NCBI GenBank assembly: GCA_964392115.1 | Contig: CAYMOU010000056.1 | Location: 1-18,165 of the forward strand | DNA from: CAYXWM01 sp964392115 | GTDB taxonomy: Bacteria; Bacillota; Clostridia; Lachnospirales; WRBF01 | Direction of reading: 5' to 3' | DNA length: 18,165 nt | Notes under the pieces: generated by a model | Told to the model about the DNA's origin: nothing | The model's input: only the letters and a program-made list of their open reading frames with translations | The model's database searches: none | Made by a program: the position numbers and the translations under genes | Part shown: piece by piece, positions 1-5,818 of the stretch | How positions within the stretch are numbered: position 1 is the stretch's first letter | How the letters are laid out: every line of letters starts with the position of its first letter

Positions 1-41
1 TCCCATTTAAACAGTAGACATAAATTTACAATTCAGACAAA
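1..41. repeat. Intergenic block resembling 15867-15910
   Basis: The first ~40 bases resemble the stretch just downstream of the split cysteine-rich gene at 15867-15910. Both contain CCATTTAAA, then CAGTAGA, an A-rich run and AATT-AG, with small indels. No gene is visible in 1-115. It may be the 3' flank of a paralogous gene left of the window, or a dispersed intergenic repeat. Judged by eye only. Confidence 0.4.
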
Positions 42-115
42 GATTCTCTGATAATTTGCAAATTTTATCCTTCAATAAATATGGAATTAGTATAATTAAC
101 CGTAATCAAGCAATC

Positions 116-195
116 AAAAAAAGACCGCTTTACCACATCAGCTTGGCAAAAGTTACTTGCACCCCTTTTGGTAAAAGTAATCGTAAAGCAGTCTT
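116..195 (-). terminator. Terminator-like structure ending the minus-strand operon
   Basis: Just after the stop of the HPr-like gene, minus-strand RNA can pair AAGACTGCTTTAC (195-183) with GTAAAGCGGTCTT (133-121). This is 13 pairs including one G-U, followed by a run of U (complement of 122-116). The 49-nt loop is long but holds its own hairpin, CTTTT-ggt-AAAAG (165-177), and two direct repeats (143-155 and 168-180, 11 of 13 identical). The position and U-run fit an intrinsic terminator; the long structured loop is unusual. Confidence 0.5.
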
Positions 196-205
196 GGGAA
201 TTTTA

Positions 206-469
206 TCAATCGTTATTGTTGGATATAGAGGTAAGGATGTTTTCCAGCTCGAAAACAGCCTGTTTTTCGTCTTCGCCCTCTGCGGAAATCGTAATTTCCT
301 GTCCGTCCAAAATGCCTAAGGATATTATCCCCATTATGCTCTTGGCGTTTACCGTTTTATTGTCCATAATAACCCTGATATTGCTGGAAAATTTGCTTGC
401 TCTTTGTACGAACAACGCTGCCGGCCCTGTTTCCATACAAGTCGCAACTATGAAAGTAGATTTAGTCAT
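206..469 (-). CDS. HPr-domain protein, Crh-like, lacking the PTS active-site histidine
   Basis: 87 aa, the usual HPr length. The body is clearly HPr: PAALFVQRASKF near residues 16-27, the regulatory serine motif NAKSIMG with Ser44 (equivalent to Ser46), then SLGILDGQEITI and a final helix. The active-site loop is abnormal. Where HPr has G-[IL]-H15-A-R17-P, this protein reads C-M-E-T-G-P, two residues shorter and without His15 or Arg17. It therefore cannot carry phosphate from enzyme I in the normal way. B. subtilis Crh likewise lacks His15 (Gln instead), keeps Ser46 as HprK substrate and lies beside whiA. I infer a Crh-like CcpA corepressor phosphorylated by the HprK encoded at 3604-4527. The start overlaps the whiA stop (ATGA, 466-469), so translation is probably coupled. 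Automatic annotation may call it ptsH. Confidence 0.85.
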   Translation of the reverse strand: MTKSTFIVATCMETGPAALFVQRASKFSSNIRVIMDNKTVNAKSIMGIISLGILDGQEITISAEGEDEKQAVFELENILTSISNNND

Positions 470-1404
470 GAAATACCACCCCTTAAGTTTTCTGCAATTT
501 CGTGAAGTTTGCGTAGCCTATGATTAACGCAGGATTTTGAAACAGATGGTGTCAGCATCATGCCGATTTCTTTTATACTGGCACCGGGATTGTTTAGGCG
601 TACTTTTGCTACTTGTTCCAAAGGCCGGGAAAGCTTGGAAAGGCCTATTTTTTGGTCAATGTAAGCAATATTTTCTATCTGACTGATAGCAGCATCCACG
701 GTTTTTCGAATATTGGCCGTTTCGCAGTTAACGCTACGATTGACGTTGTTTCTCATATCTTTTAGGATTCTGACGTTTTCCAGGTTCATTAAGGAAACGT
801 GAGCCTCCATTATATTTAAGAGGTCCACAATGTGAGAACCTTCTTTTAAATATACAATATAATAACCTTTGCGGTTAATTACTTTCGAATTCAGTCCAAA
901 GGAGTTTATTAAAGCCGAAAGCTCGTTGGCTAGGCGTAAAGAGGCACAAACAAACTCCAAGTGGTAGGTTTTTTCCGGCGTGGATAAGGAACCGGAGGCC
1001 AGAAACGCACCACGGATATAGGCTCTTTTGCAACAGCCGGAGCTTACAACCAAGGGATTTATCGATGGCCCGGTGGGCATATAGTCTGTCAACAATCCCA
1101 CGGCGGACAATACCCTAACCACGTCCTCATGAGAGTTTATATATAGGCTGTAAAGCCTGTTTTTTTTGAATTGTCTTGCTTTGGTAACAGATATTTCCGT
1201 TACTATGTTAAAGGCTTTTTTTAGCAAACCGAAGCATTTTTTTGCAACTATAACATTCTCGGTAGAAATATTTATGCCGGCTTTTTCTCTGAAACCAACA
1301 GCGGCACAGCTGTTGATGATAGCCGCAAGCTCCGCAATATAACAGTGACGGTCCGCACCGAAATGAGCACCCAGTTCTCTTTTTACATCAAAGGAAAATG
1401 ACAC
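466..1404 (-). CDS. whiA: WhiA family DNA-binding protein
   Basis: 312 aa, normal for WhiA. The N-terminal part starts MSFSFDVKREL and is the degenerate LAGLIDADG homing-endonuclease-like fold. The C-terminal ~90 residues are the helix-turn-helix domain (PLEQVAKVRL, then GASIKEIGMMLTPSVSKSCVNHRLRKL). The start is GTG at 1404 with an AAGGTG ribosome site; the nearby ATG is out of frame. WhiA is a sporulation regulator in Streptomyces and influences division and chromosome segregation in Bacillus. In many Bacillota the upstream neighbour is yvcK/glmR, but here rapZ precedes whiA with only ~98 bp between. The stop overlaps the next gene by ATGA. Family assignment is secure; the exact role in this organism is inferred. 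Confidence 0.95.
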   Translation of the reverse strand: MSFSFDVKRELGAHFGADRHCYIAELAAIINSCAAVGFREKAGINISTENVIVAKKCFGLLKKAFNIVTEISVTKARQFKKNRLYSLYINSHEDVVRVLSAVGLLTDYMPTGPSINPLVVSSGCCKRAYIRGAFLASGSLSTPEKTYHLEFVCASLRLANELSALINSFGLNSKVINRKGYYIVYLKEGSHIVDLLNIMEAHVSLMNLENVRILKDMRNNVNRSVNCETANIRKTVDAAISQIENIAYIDQKIGLSKLSRPLEQVAKVRLNNPGASIKEIGMMLTPSVSKSCVNHRLRKLHEIAENLRGGIS

Positions 1405-1502
1405 GCCATCACCTTGTTATACAAATGTATTATTTTAATGGAATTCAATGAATTATAGTATTCTGCCCAAACTCATTTTATTTACTTGTCCAACAGGAAG
1501 AA

Positions 1503-2360
1503 TCATTTTTTGGAAATATCTCTGTGATTGACCGATACCGAATTTCCGGAATTATGCAAAGCGTCAACCAGAGCATTTGCAATGGAAACCGAGCGGTGTT
1601 TACCGCCGGTGCAACCTATGCTTATAACCAATTGGTTTTTGCCTTCTTTTATATAGTACGGTATAAGGAAGGAAACCATGTCGGTTAATTTCTTCAAAAA
1701 TTCGTGTGTCTCGGAACAGTTAAAGACATAATCTCGCACCTGTGGGTCGTTACCCGTAAGATGTTTCAGCTCGGGAATATAAAAGGGATTGGGAATAAAA
1801 CGCACATCGAAAACCAAGTCCGAATCCGAGGGCATACCGTATTTAAAGCCGAAAGACAGCACCGTTATCATCAGGCTGTTAAACTGTATGTTCTCCAGGA
1901 ATATACCCCTAAGTTTTTCCTTTAATTCCCTGGTCAGAATATACGAGGTATCCATAATAAAGGTAGAGTGCTTTTTAACTTCCTCCAGCAACTCACGCTC
2001 TTTCATTATGCCGGTAATTACCCGGTCGCTCTTTGCCAACGGATGAGAACGACGAGATTCTTTGTAACGGTTTAACAGCACCTCGTCCGAGGCATCCAAA
2101 AACAGTATACAGGTTTTGTAATCCGAATTGGTCAGATAGGACAAGCCCTCAAAAAGGTCGTCGAAAAGTCTGCCTCCACGAATATCTATGCCCAAAGCTA
2201 CATTTTCTATATCCGAGCCTGCTCTAAAGCAAACCTCGGCAAATTTTGAGATTAATGACGGAGGAAGGTTATCGGCACAAAAAAATCCAAAATCCTCCAG
2301 AAAGCGTAACACTGTGGACTTTCCGGCACCCGACATACCCGTTACTATGACAAACTGCAT
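1503..2360 (-). CDS. rapZ: RapZ/YvcJ P-loop nucleotide-binding protein
   Basis: 285 aa from the chosen start. Walker A GMSGAGKST is at residues 8-16; YKESRRSHPLA follows mid-protein; the C-terminal domain carries the family signatures SFGFKYGMPSDSDLVFDVRF, NPFYIPELKHLTG and GCTGGKHRSV. In E. coli RapZ is an RNA-binding adaptor controlling glmS through small RNAs; in Bacillus YvcJ binds and hydrolyses GTP/ATP. Two starts are in frame: GTG at 2366 overlaps the GGAGG ribosome site, while ATG at 2360 sits 5 nt after it, so ATG is preferred. Upstream toward murB are 278 bp containing hairpin 2405-2445. Downstream is whiA. Confidence 0.95.
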   Translation of the reverse strand: MQFVIVTGMSGAGKSTVLRFLEDFGFFCADNLPPSLISKFAEVCFRAGSDIENVALGIDIRGGRLFDDLFEGLSYLTNSDYKTCILFLDASDEVLLNRYKESRRSHPLAKSDRVITGIMKERELLEEVKKHSTFIMDTSYILTRELKEKLRGIFLENIQFNSLMITVLSFGFKYGMPSDSDLVFDVRFIPNPFYIPELKHLTGNDPQVRDYVFNCSETHEFLKKLTDMVSFLIPYYIKEGKNQLVISIGCTGGKHRSVSIANALVDALHNSGNSVSVNHRDISKK

Positions 2361-2404
2361 ATGCACCTCCGAATAAAAAGAGTCCGACGGATTAAGAAAT
2401 TAAA

Positions 2405-2447
2405 CCTTGAGGAGAACCTTTTTCTGAAGAAAAGGTTTCCCTCAAAC
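2405..2447. terminator. Hairpin of the TTGAGGGAAACC family between murB and rapZ
   Basis: Arms TTGAGGAGAACCTTTTTCT (2407-2425) and AGAAAAGGTTTCCCTCAA (2428-2445) pair with two mismatches and one bulge. On the minus strand it follows murB and precedes rapZ by about 45 bp, so it may end the hprK-murB transcript or attenuate rapZ. No clean U-run follows. The arms match those of the hairpins at 15007-15055 and 15971-16002. Confidence 0.55.
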
Positions 2448-2624
2448 TCCCTTCAAAAAGATTTTAATATGGGATTCATTTGATCTCGGTTATCAATAAC
2501 TTCCTAAGGAATACGGTTTCTTCATTAATTATTTGCAATGTGGTTATGCAAACAAAATCATCAAACTCTTATTTTTTATTATGCAAAAAAACACAGCAAA
2601 TATGTTTTGTTTTATAATTATGTA

Positions 2625-2638
2625 CCCGAAAACTCGGG
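2625..2638 (-). terminator. Small GC-rich hairpin just after murB
   Basis: CCCGA (2625-2629) and TCGGG (2634-2638) form a 5-bp stem with a 4-nt loop, 6 bp beyond the murB stop. There is no U-run on the minus-strand side, so it may be an RNA 3'-end stabiliser rather than a terminator. The rest of 2446-2644 shows no gene and no convincing promoter. Confidence 0.25.
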
Positions 2639-2644
2639 CAGTGT

Positions 2645-3550
2645 TTATTCGCCTATTACTTTTATTTCAGGTTCCAGCATTACTCCAAAGGTGCTGAAAA
2701 CCCGCTCTTTTACTTGCTCTATTAATTCCAAAACATCTGCGGCTGTAGCGTTACCGGTGTTTACCACAAAACCGCAATGTTTGGGAGAAACCTGTGCCGA
2801 GCCTACGCTGAACCCTGCCAAATTGCAATCCATAATCAACTTACCGGCAAAATACCCGGTAGGTCTCTTAAAAGTACTTCCGGCAGAAGGCAATTCCAAG
2901 GGTTGCTTGGTTTTGCGGCTGTGATTAAATTCACTCATTTTTGCTGTAATTTCGTCAAAAGAGCCTTCTTTAAGCACAAGCTTTGCCGATAATACTATAT
3001 ATTGCATTTTGGGTATAACGGAACTGCGATAACCAAGTTGCAAATCCTCGGCGGAAAGGGTCAAAACATTACCCTCCGGGGTTAATACTTGGGCGCTTTC
3101 AAGCACATTTTTTATTTCTCCGTCATAAGCACCGGCGTTCATGCATATTGCTCCGCCCAAGGTGCCCGGTATGCCGGAGGCAAACTCAAATCCGGTTAAG
3201 CTATGCTTTTTTGCAATGTTTGCAATGCTTGACAAAGAAGCCCCTGCCTGTGCATAAATGCAATTACCTTCCAATCTTACTTCGGAAAAGGAATTGGAAA
3301 TTTTAATCATTACTCCTCTAAATCCCTTATCCTTAACCAAAAGGTTGGAGCCGTTGCCCAAAATATAATAGGGTATATTATGGGCCTTGCATAATCTTAC
3401 GGCAGAAACTACGTCTTCAACATTATGCGGAAAAACCATTAAGTCACAGTTACCGCCTATTTTAAAAGAGGTATGTTCTTTCATACTTACGTTTGTCATC
3501 AGTTGCTTGGAATTGAAAGTTTCGTTAAATATTTTGAATAAATCCGGCAA
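2645..3550 (-). CDS. murB: UDP-N-acetylenolpyruvoylglucosamine reductase
   Basis: About 301 aa, the short Gram-positive type of MurB. This cytoplasmic flavoenzyme reduces UDP-GlcNAc-enolpyruvate to UDP-MurNAc with NADPH, the second committed step of peptidoglycan synthesis. Visible motifs are HTSFKIGGN near the N-terminus, the FAD-binding segment YYILGNGSNLLVKDKGFRG, GFEFASGIPGTLGGAICMNAG, YRSSVI, and AGSTFKRP with the catalytic serine. The C-terminal block GFSVGSAQVSPKHCGFVVN follows, and a terminal glutamate lies in LEPEIKVIGE. GTG at 3556 lies only 1 nt after the AGGAGG site, whereas TTG at 3550 lies 7 nt after it, so TTG is preferred. hprK is 53 bp upstream, so they are probably co-transcribed, linking wall precursors and catabolite control. 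Confidence 0.95.
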   Translation of the reverse strand: MPDLFKIFNETFNSKQLMTNVSMKEHTSFKIGGNCDLMVFPHNVEDVVSAVRLCKAHNIPYYILGNGSNLLVKDKGFRGVMIKISNSFSEVRLEGNCIYAQAGASLSSIANIAKKHSLTGFEFASGIPGTLGGAICMNAGAYDGEIKNVLESAQVLTPEGNVLTLSAEDLQLGYRSSVIPKMQYIVLSAKLVLKEGSFDEITAKMSEFNHSRKTKQPLELPSAGSTFKRPTGYFAGKLIMDCNLAGFSVGSAQVSPKHCGFVVNTGNATAADVLELIEQVKERVFSTFGVMLEPEIKVIGE

Positions 3551-3568
3551 AAACACACCTCCTTGCTA

Positions 3569-3605
3569 AGGTGTAACCGAAAGCCCCTTGCTTCCGGACG
3601 CACCT
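3569..3605 (-). other. Hairpin in the hprK-murB junction
   Basis: Minus-strand RNA between the hprK stop and the murB ribosome site can form AGGTG...CACCT (outer) and CCGGAAGC/GCTTTCGG (inner, 8 pairs with one G-U, 5-nt loop). There is no U-run. It could be a processing or stability element that sets the hprK:murB ratio. No function is shown. Confidence 0.3.
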
Positions 3606-4527
3606 AAAAACCGTATTGTAACGAATTAACCCTCTGGTCCAAAACCTTGGCTGCATTATAGCCCATCTTTTTCTGCCTGTGATTAATAGCGGCAGATTCG
3701 CATATAACCGCAAGATTTCGGCCGGGTCTAATGGGAACCAAGTTACAGGTAACACGGTTGCCCAGTATATCCATATACTGCTCCTCAAGCCCCAGACGTT
3801 CGTATTCTTTTTCACTGTCCCAGACTTCAAGTTTTATAATCAAATCTATGGAATGAGAATCTTTTATGGACTCTACCCCAAACATCTGCTTTACATCAAT
3901 AATACCTATGCCCCTAAGTTCTATAAAATAACGAATAACTTCCGGGCATGAACCAACAAGGCTTTCCTTAGAAACCCTTTTAATGTCCACTGCGTCGTCC
4001 GCAACCAATCTGTGCCCACGCTTTATAAGTTCCAAAGCGGTTTCGCTTTTACCAACGCCCGATTCGCCTATAATAAGCAGGCCTTCGCCGTATACGTCCA
4101 CCAATACCCCATGCAAACGTATCTGCGGAGCAAATTGCAGCCTTAAATAGCGTATGAGTTCGCCCATAAATTCGGTGGTATTACTGTCATAGGATAAAAT
4201 AGGAATGTCCTTTTTATTAGCCCTTTCAATCACTTCGGGAAAAGGCTCCAAACTGCGGCAAAAAACAATACATGGTATGTCGTGTTCCAAAAAAGTATCG
4301 AATGCCCGGGTTCTGTCCTCCACTGACATCTTTTTAAGATAAGTGTATTCCACCATGCCTATTATTTGGCATTGACCCTGGGCAAAATAGTCATAAAACC
4401 CTGCCAATTGCAGTGCCGGCCGGTTAATTTCGGCATGATGGATTTGTTTTGTGGTTATGTTAACTTGCTTTGATACCAGTTTCAGGTTAAACGCCTTCAT
4501 CAAATTGCTTAGTGCTACAGACTGCAT
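3604..4527 (-). CDS. hprK: HPr kinase/phosphorylase
   Basis: 307 aa, standard length. The N-terminal domain covers about residues 1-130. The catalytic P-loop domain has the active-site H140 (RLHGVLVDVYGEG), Walker A GESGVGKS at 154-161, D178-D179 (VADDAV) and the HPrK signature IELRGIGIIDVKQMFG at about 202-217. The enzyme phosphorylates the regulatory serine of HPr/Crh when glycolytic intermediates and ATP are high and removes it at high phosphate, controlling CcpA-dependent catabolite repression. A likely substrate is encoded 3 kb downstream (206-469). ATG start with GGAGG 5 nt upstream. A 99-codon unknown gene ends 31 bp upstream. Confidence 0.96.
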   Translation of the reverse strand: MQSVALSNLMKAFNLKLVSKQVNITTKQIHHAEINRPALQLAGFYDYFAQGQCQIIGMVEYTYLKKMSVEDRTRAFDTFLEHDIPCIVFCRSLEPFPEVIERANKKDIPILSYDSNTTEFMGELIRYLRLQFAPQIRLHGVLVDVYGEGLLIIGESGVGKSETALELIKRGHRLVADDAVDIKRVSKESLVGSCPEVIRYFIELRGIGIIDVKQMFGVESIKDSHSIDLIIKLEVWDSEKEYERLGLEEQYMDILGNRVTCNLVPIRPGRNLAVICESAAINHRQKKMGYNAAKVLDQRVNSLQYGF

Positions 4528-4558
4528 CTCTTCCTCCGTAAGTTAAACAACTTTTGTC

Positions 4559-4858
4559 CTAGACAGGTATTGCTCGCTCTACTTTTTGCCCGGCAAAAAT
4601 CACCTCTTGTTGTTTTCCGCCCAACATTAAAAACACCTTACAATCTTCAGTTATATTTATTCTCATGGAGTTAAACTGTACTTCTTGAATAGATTTTATT
4701 ATATTTTCCAAATCTTCAAAAGCCAGCTCTTGCTCCGTAGTTACCCAAAATTCCATTGTTTCACTGTTGATTTTCAAACTGATATTAACAGAACGTAAAT
4801 CCTCGGTATTGACAGGTGTGTAGACATAATCCAAATTAAACGGTTGCTTATTTCCCAT
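4559..4858 (-). CDS. Unknown 99-aa protein upstream of hprK
   Basis: I do not recognise this gene. It has a strong ribosome site (AAAGGAGG, 9 nt before the ATG at 4858), ends 31 bp before hprK and lies on the same strand, so it is probably the first gene of the hprK operon. The product is soluble-looking: no signal peptide or membrane segment, one cysteine, alternating hydrophobic/charged residues suggesting an alpha/beta fold, and an acidic middle (TEQELAFEDLENIIKSIQEV). An ATG at 4862 in another frame stops after four codons. It could be a small regulatory or accessory protein; no function is assigned. Confidence 0.7.
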   Translation of the reverse strand: MGNKQPFNLDYVYTPVNTEDLRSVNISLKINSETMEFWVTTEQELAFEDLENIIKSIQEVQFNSMRINITEDCKVFLMLGGKQQEVIFAGQKVERAIPV

Positions 4859-5495
4859 TCATACCTACCTCCTTTCATGAGTTACGGCGGAAGCGAAATT
4901 GCTTTGAAAACTCGCCTGTACGCTGAATATCAGCGAACATGAATTCAAATGATTTTTGCTCATAAAACTACCTAACGATTTGTGGGTATTTGATTAATCT
5001 TTGCAAAATACCGATTCAGAACTACGTACAGTATGACCGGCAGTGAAACGTTTTTTGGCTATACTCTGTATTGTGGCCAATTCATATTATTTGAGTATAA
5101 CTACAGATGCCGTATTACTATAATAATAAACCAATTGTATAAAATATTCAATATATATAGCAAATTAATTTAAAGAAACCCCTTTAGTAAGGTAAAATCT
5201 TAATCTCATTTTAACCCGTCAGACCATAGTATGCATTAAACTACCTTTACTTAATTATGCTGCTTTTTTGTGGATTAAAACGTCGTAATAAAAAACAATG
5301 GTATAACGGGCAGTCTTAACCTCATATCTGCCCGACCATGACAATTCTGTACAGTTTCGAATCTTTTCGCCTCTGTAACAGTATATTAATTATATCCTAT
5401 TTTGTTATGCATTCCGTCTTGTAAAGATAAAACCCTTAAAAACTTACGAAAAGCCGTAAAAAAACAGAACCGCTTCCAAACGTAATAAATCGTTC
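4859..5495. other. Long AT-rich intergenic region
   Basis: Divergent region between the hprK operon and the split gene. No credible ORF. It holds a small hairpin CGCTGA-ata-TCAGCG (4921-4935), the large palindrome described separately, and two sequences resembling FadR-type half sites: GTATGACC (5031-5038) and GTCAGACCAT (near 5218). The latter context resembles the one near 9336. I could not identify a convincing vegetative promoter for the hprK operon. Confidence 0.5.
5298..5339. promoter_or_regulatory. 42-bp interrupted palindrome
   Basis: ATGGT (5298-5302), 4 unpaired bases, CGGGCAG (5307-5313), 14-nt spacer, CTGCCCG (5328-5334), ACCAT (5335-5339). That is twelve paired positions, unusually GC-rich for this AT-rich region. 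It lies ~175 bp upstream of the sigma-K-like promoter. It could be an operator or an RNA hairpin; no T-run follows. Confidence 0.4.
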
Positions 5496-5522
5496 ACCAA
5501 AACAGTTCTTGTACATATTATA
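5496..5522 (+). promoter_or_regulatory. Sigma-K-like promoter of the split gene
   Basis: AC at 5496-5497, a 16-nt spacer, then CATATTATA at 5514-5522, fitting the sigma-K pattern (AC, N16, CATAnnnTA). The predicted start near 5530 leaves a ~33-nt leader containing AAAAGGAGG before the ATG at 5563. The pattern is short, so a chance match is possible, but it fits late mother-cell expression of a spore-surface gene. Confidence 0.4.
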
Positions 5523-5562
5523 TTATCAGGAGAGACATAGCACTTTAAAAGGAGGAAAAATA

Positions 5563-5745
5563 ATGAGTGCTTTTGAATTAAAAAAAGATGAGGATAGATC
5601 TTTCGACTGCGATAAAGATGTAAAACACGCACATGACAGATTAAGACAAGAATGTATCATCGCCCTGAAGGTTTATGATAGCTGTCGTCAACCGCAATGC
5701 AAGGTACTGCAACATTATAAAATAATCCAAAACAAAAAACCTTGA
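5563..5745 (+). pseudogene. 5' part of an interrupted cysteine-rich (spore surface?) gene
   Basis: ATG at 5563 follows a strong AAAGGAGG site. The first 43 codons belong to the host gene (acidic/basic N-terminus, then QECIIALKVYDSCRQ). After GTCAAC at 5687-5692 the frame enters the element and reads 17 element codons before TGA at 5743-5745, inside a terminator hairpin. As it stands it encodes a 60-aa truncated peptide. Joined at GTCAAC to 15101 onward, the frame continues as CRQ-QDCLTACEIGPARAAE for 289 aa in total. The whole protein would have about 18 cysteines. From memory it resembles cysteine-rich proteins of unknown function in spore-forming clostridia, some of them spore-coat or exosporium components; that assignment is tentative. 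Marked as a fragment, though probably functional after excision. Confidence 0.85.
5653..5726. other. Left attachment site (attL)
   Basis: Core GTCAAC at 5687-5692, identical to 15096-15101. To the left is host coding sequence. To the right is the element arm: 12 nt, then TACTGCAAC (5705-5713), then an A-rich tail. This arm is the inverted counterpart of 15062-15095, with 23 of 34 positions matching by my count. The central dinucleotide of the symmetric structure is CA, non-palindromic as serine integrases need for directionality. Confidence 0.85.
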
Positions 5746-5783
5746 GATAAGGTCTTTCCCGGAAAGGCTTACCTCAGGGTTTT
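5740..5783. terminator. Strong terminator inside the left element end
   Basis: Arms 5740-5759 and 5761-5779 pair almost completely (CCTTGAG, TAAG and CTTTCC segments with a few wobbles). TTTT follows on the plus side and a T-run from the preceding AAAAAA on the minus side, so it should work in both directions. It ends plus transcripts of the interrupted 5' fragment and minus transcripts of the chemoreceptor gene. Confidence 0.8.
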
Positions 5784-5818
5784 CTGTGTTAATTTAATAT
5801 TTCAATCAATAAGCACAA

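Noticed and set aside
206..469. Canonical HPr (ptsH)
   Set aside because: No active-site histidine or arginine and a two-residue shorter loop; a Crh-like role is better supported.
2358..2366. GTG 2366 as the rapZ start, and likewise GTG 3556 for murB
   Set aside because: Each overlaps or abuts its ribosome site; ATG 2360 and TTG 3550 have proper spacing.
4921..4935. Hairpin CGCTGA-ata-TCAGCG as a riboswitch or terminator
   Set aside because: Too short, with no T-run and no recognisable riboswitch core around it.
5563..5745. A complete 60-aa small gene
   Set aside because: Codons after 5692 belong to the attachment arm and end inside a terminator; only the first 43 codons fit the gene.
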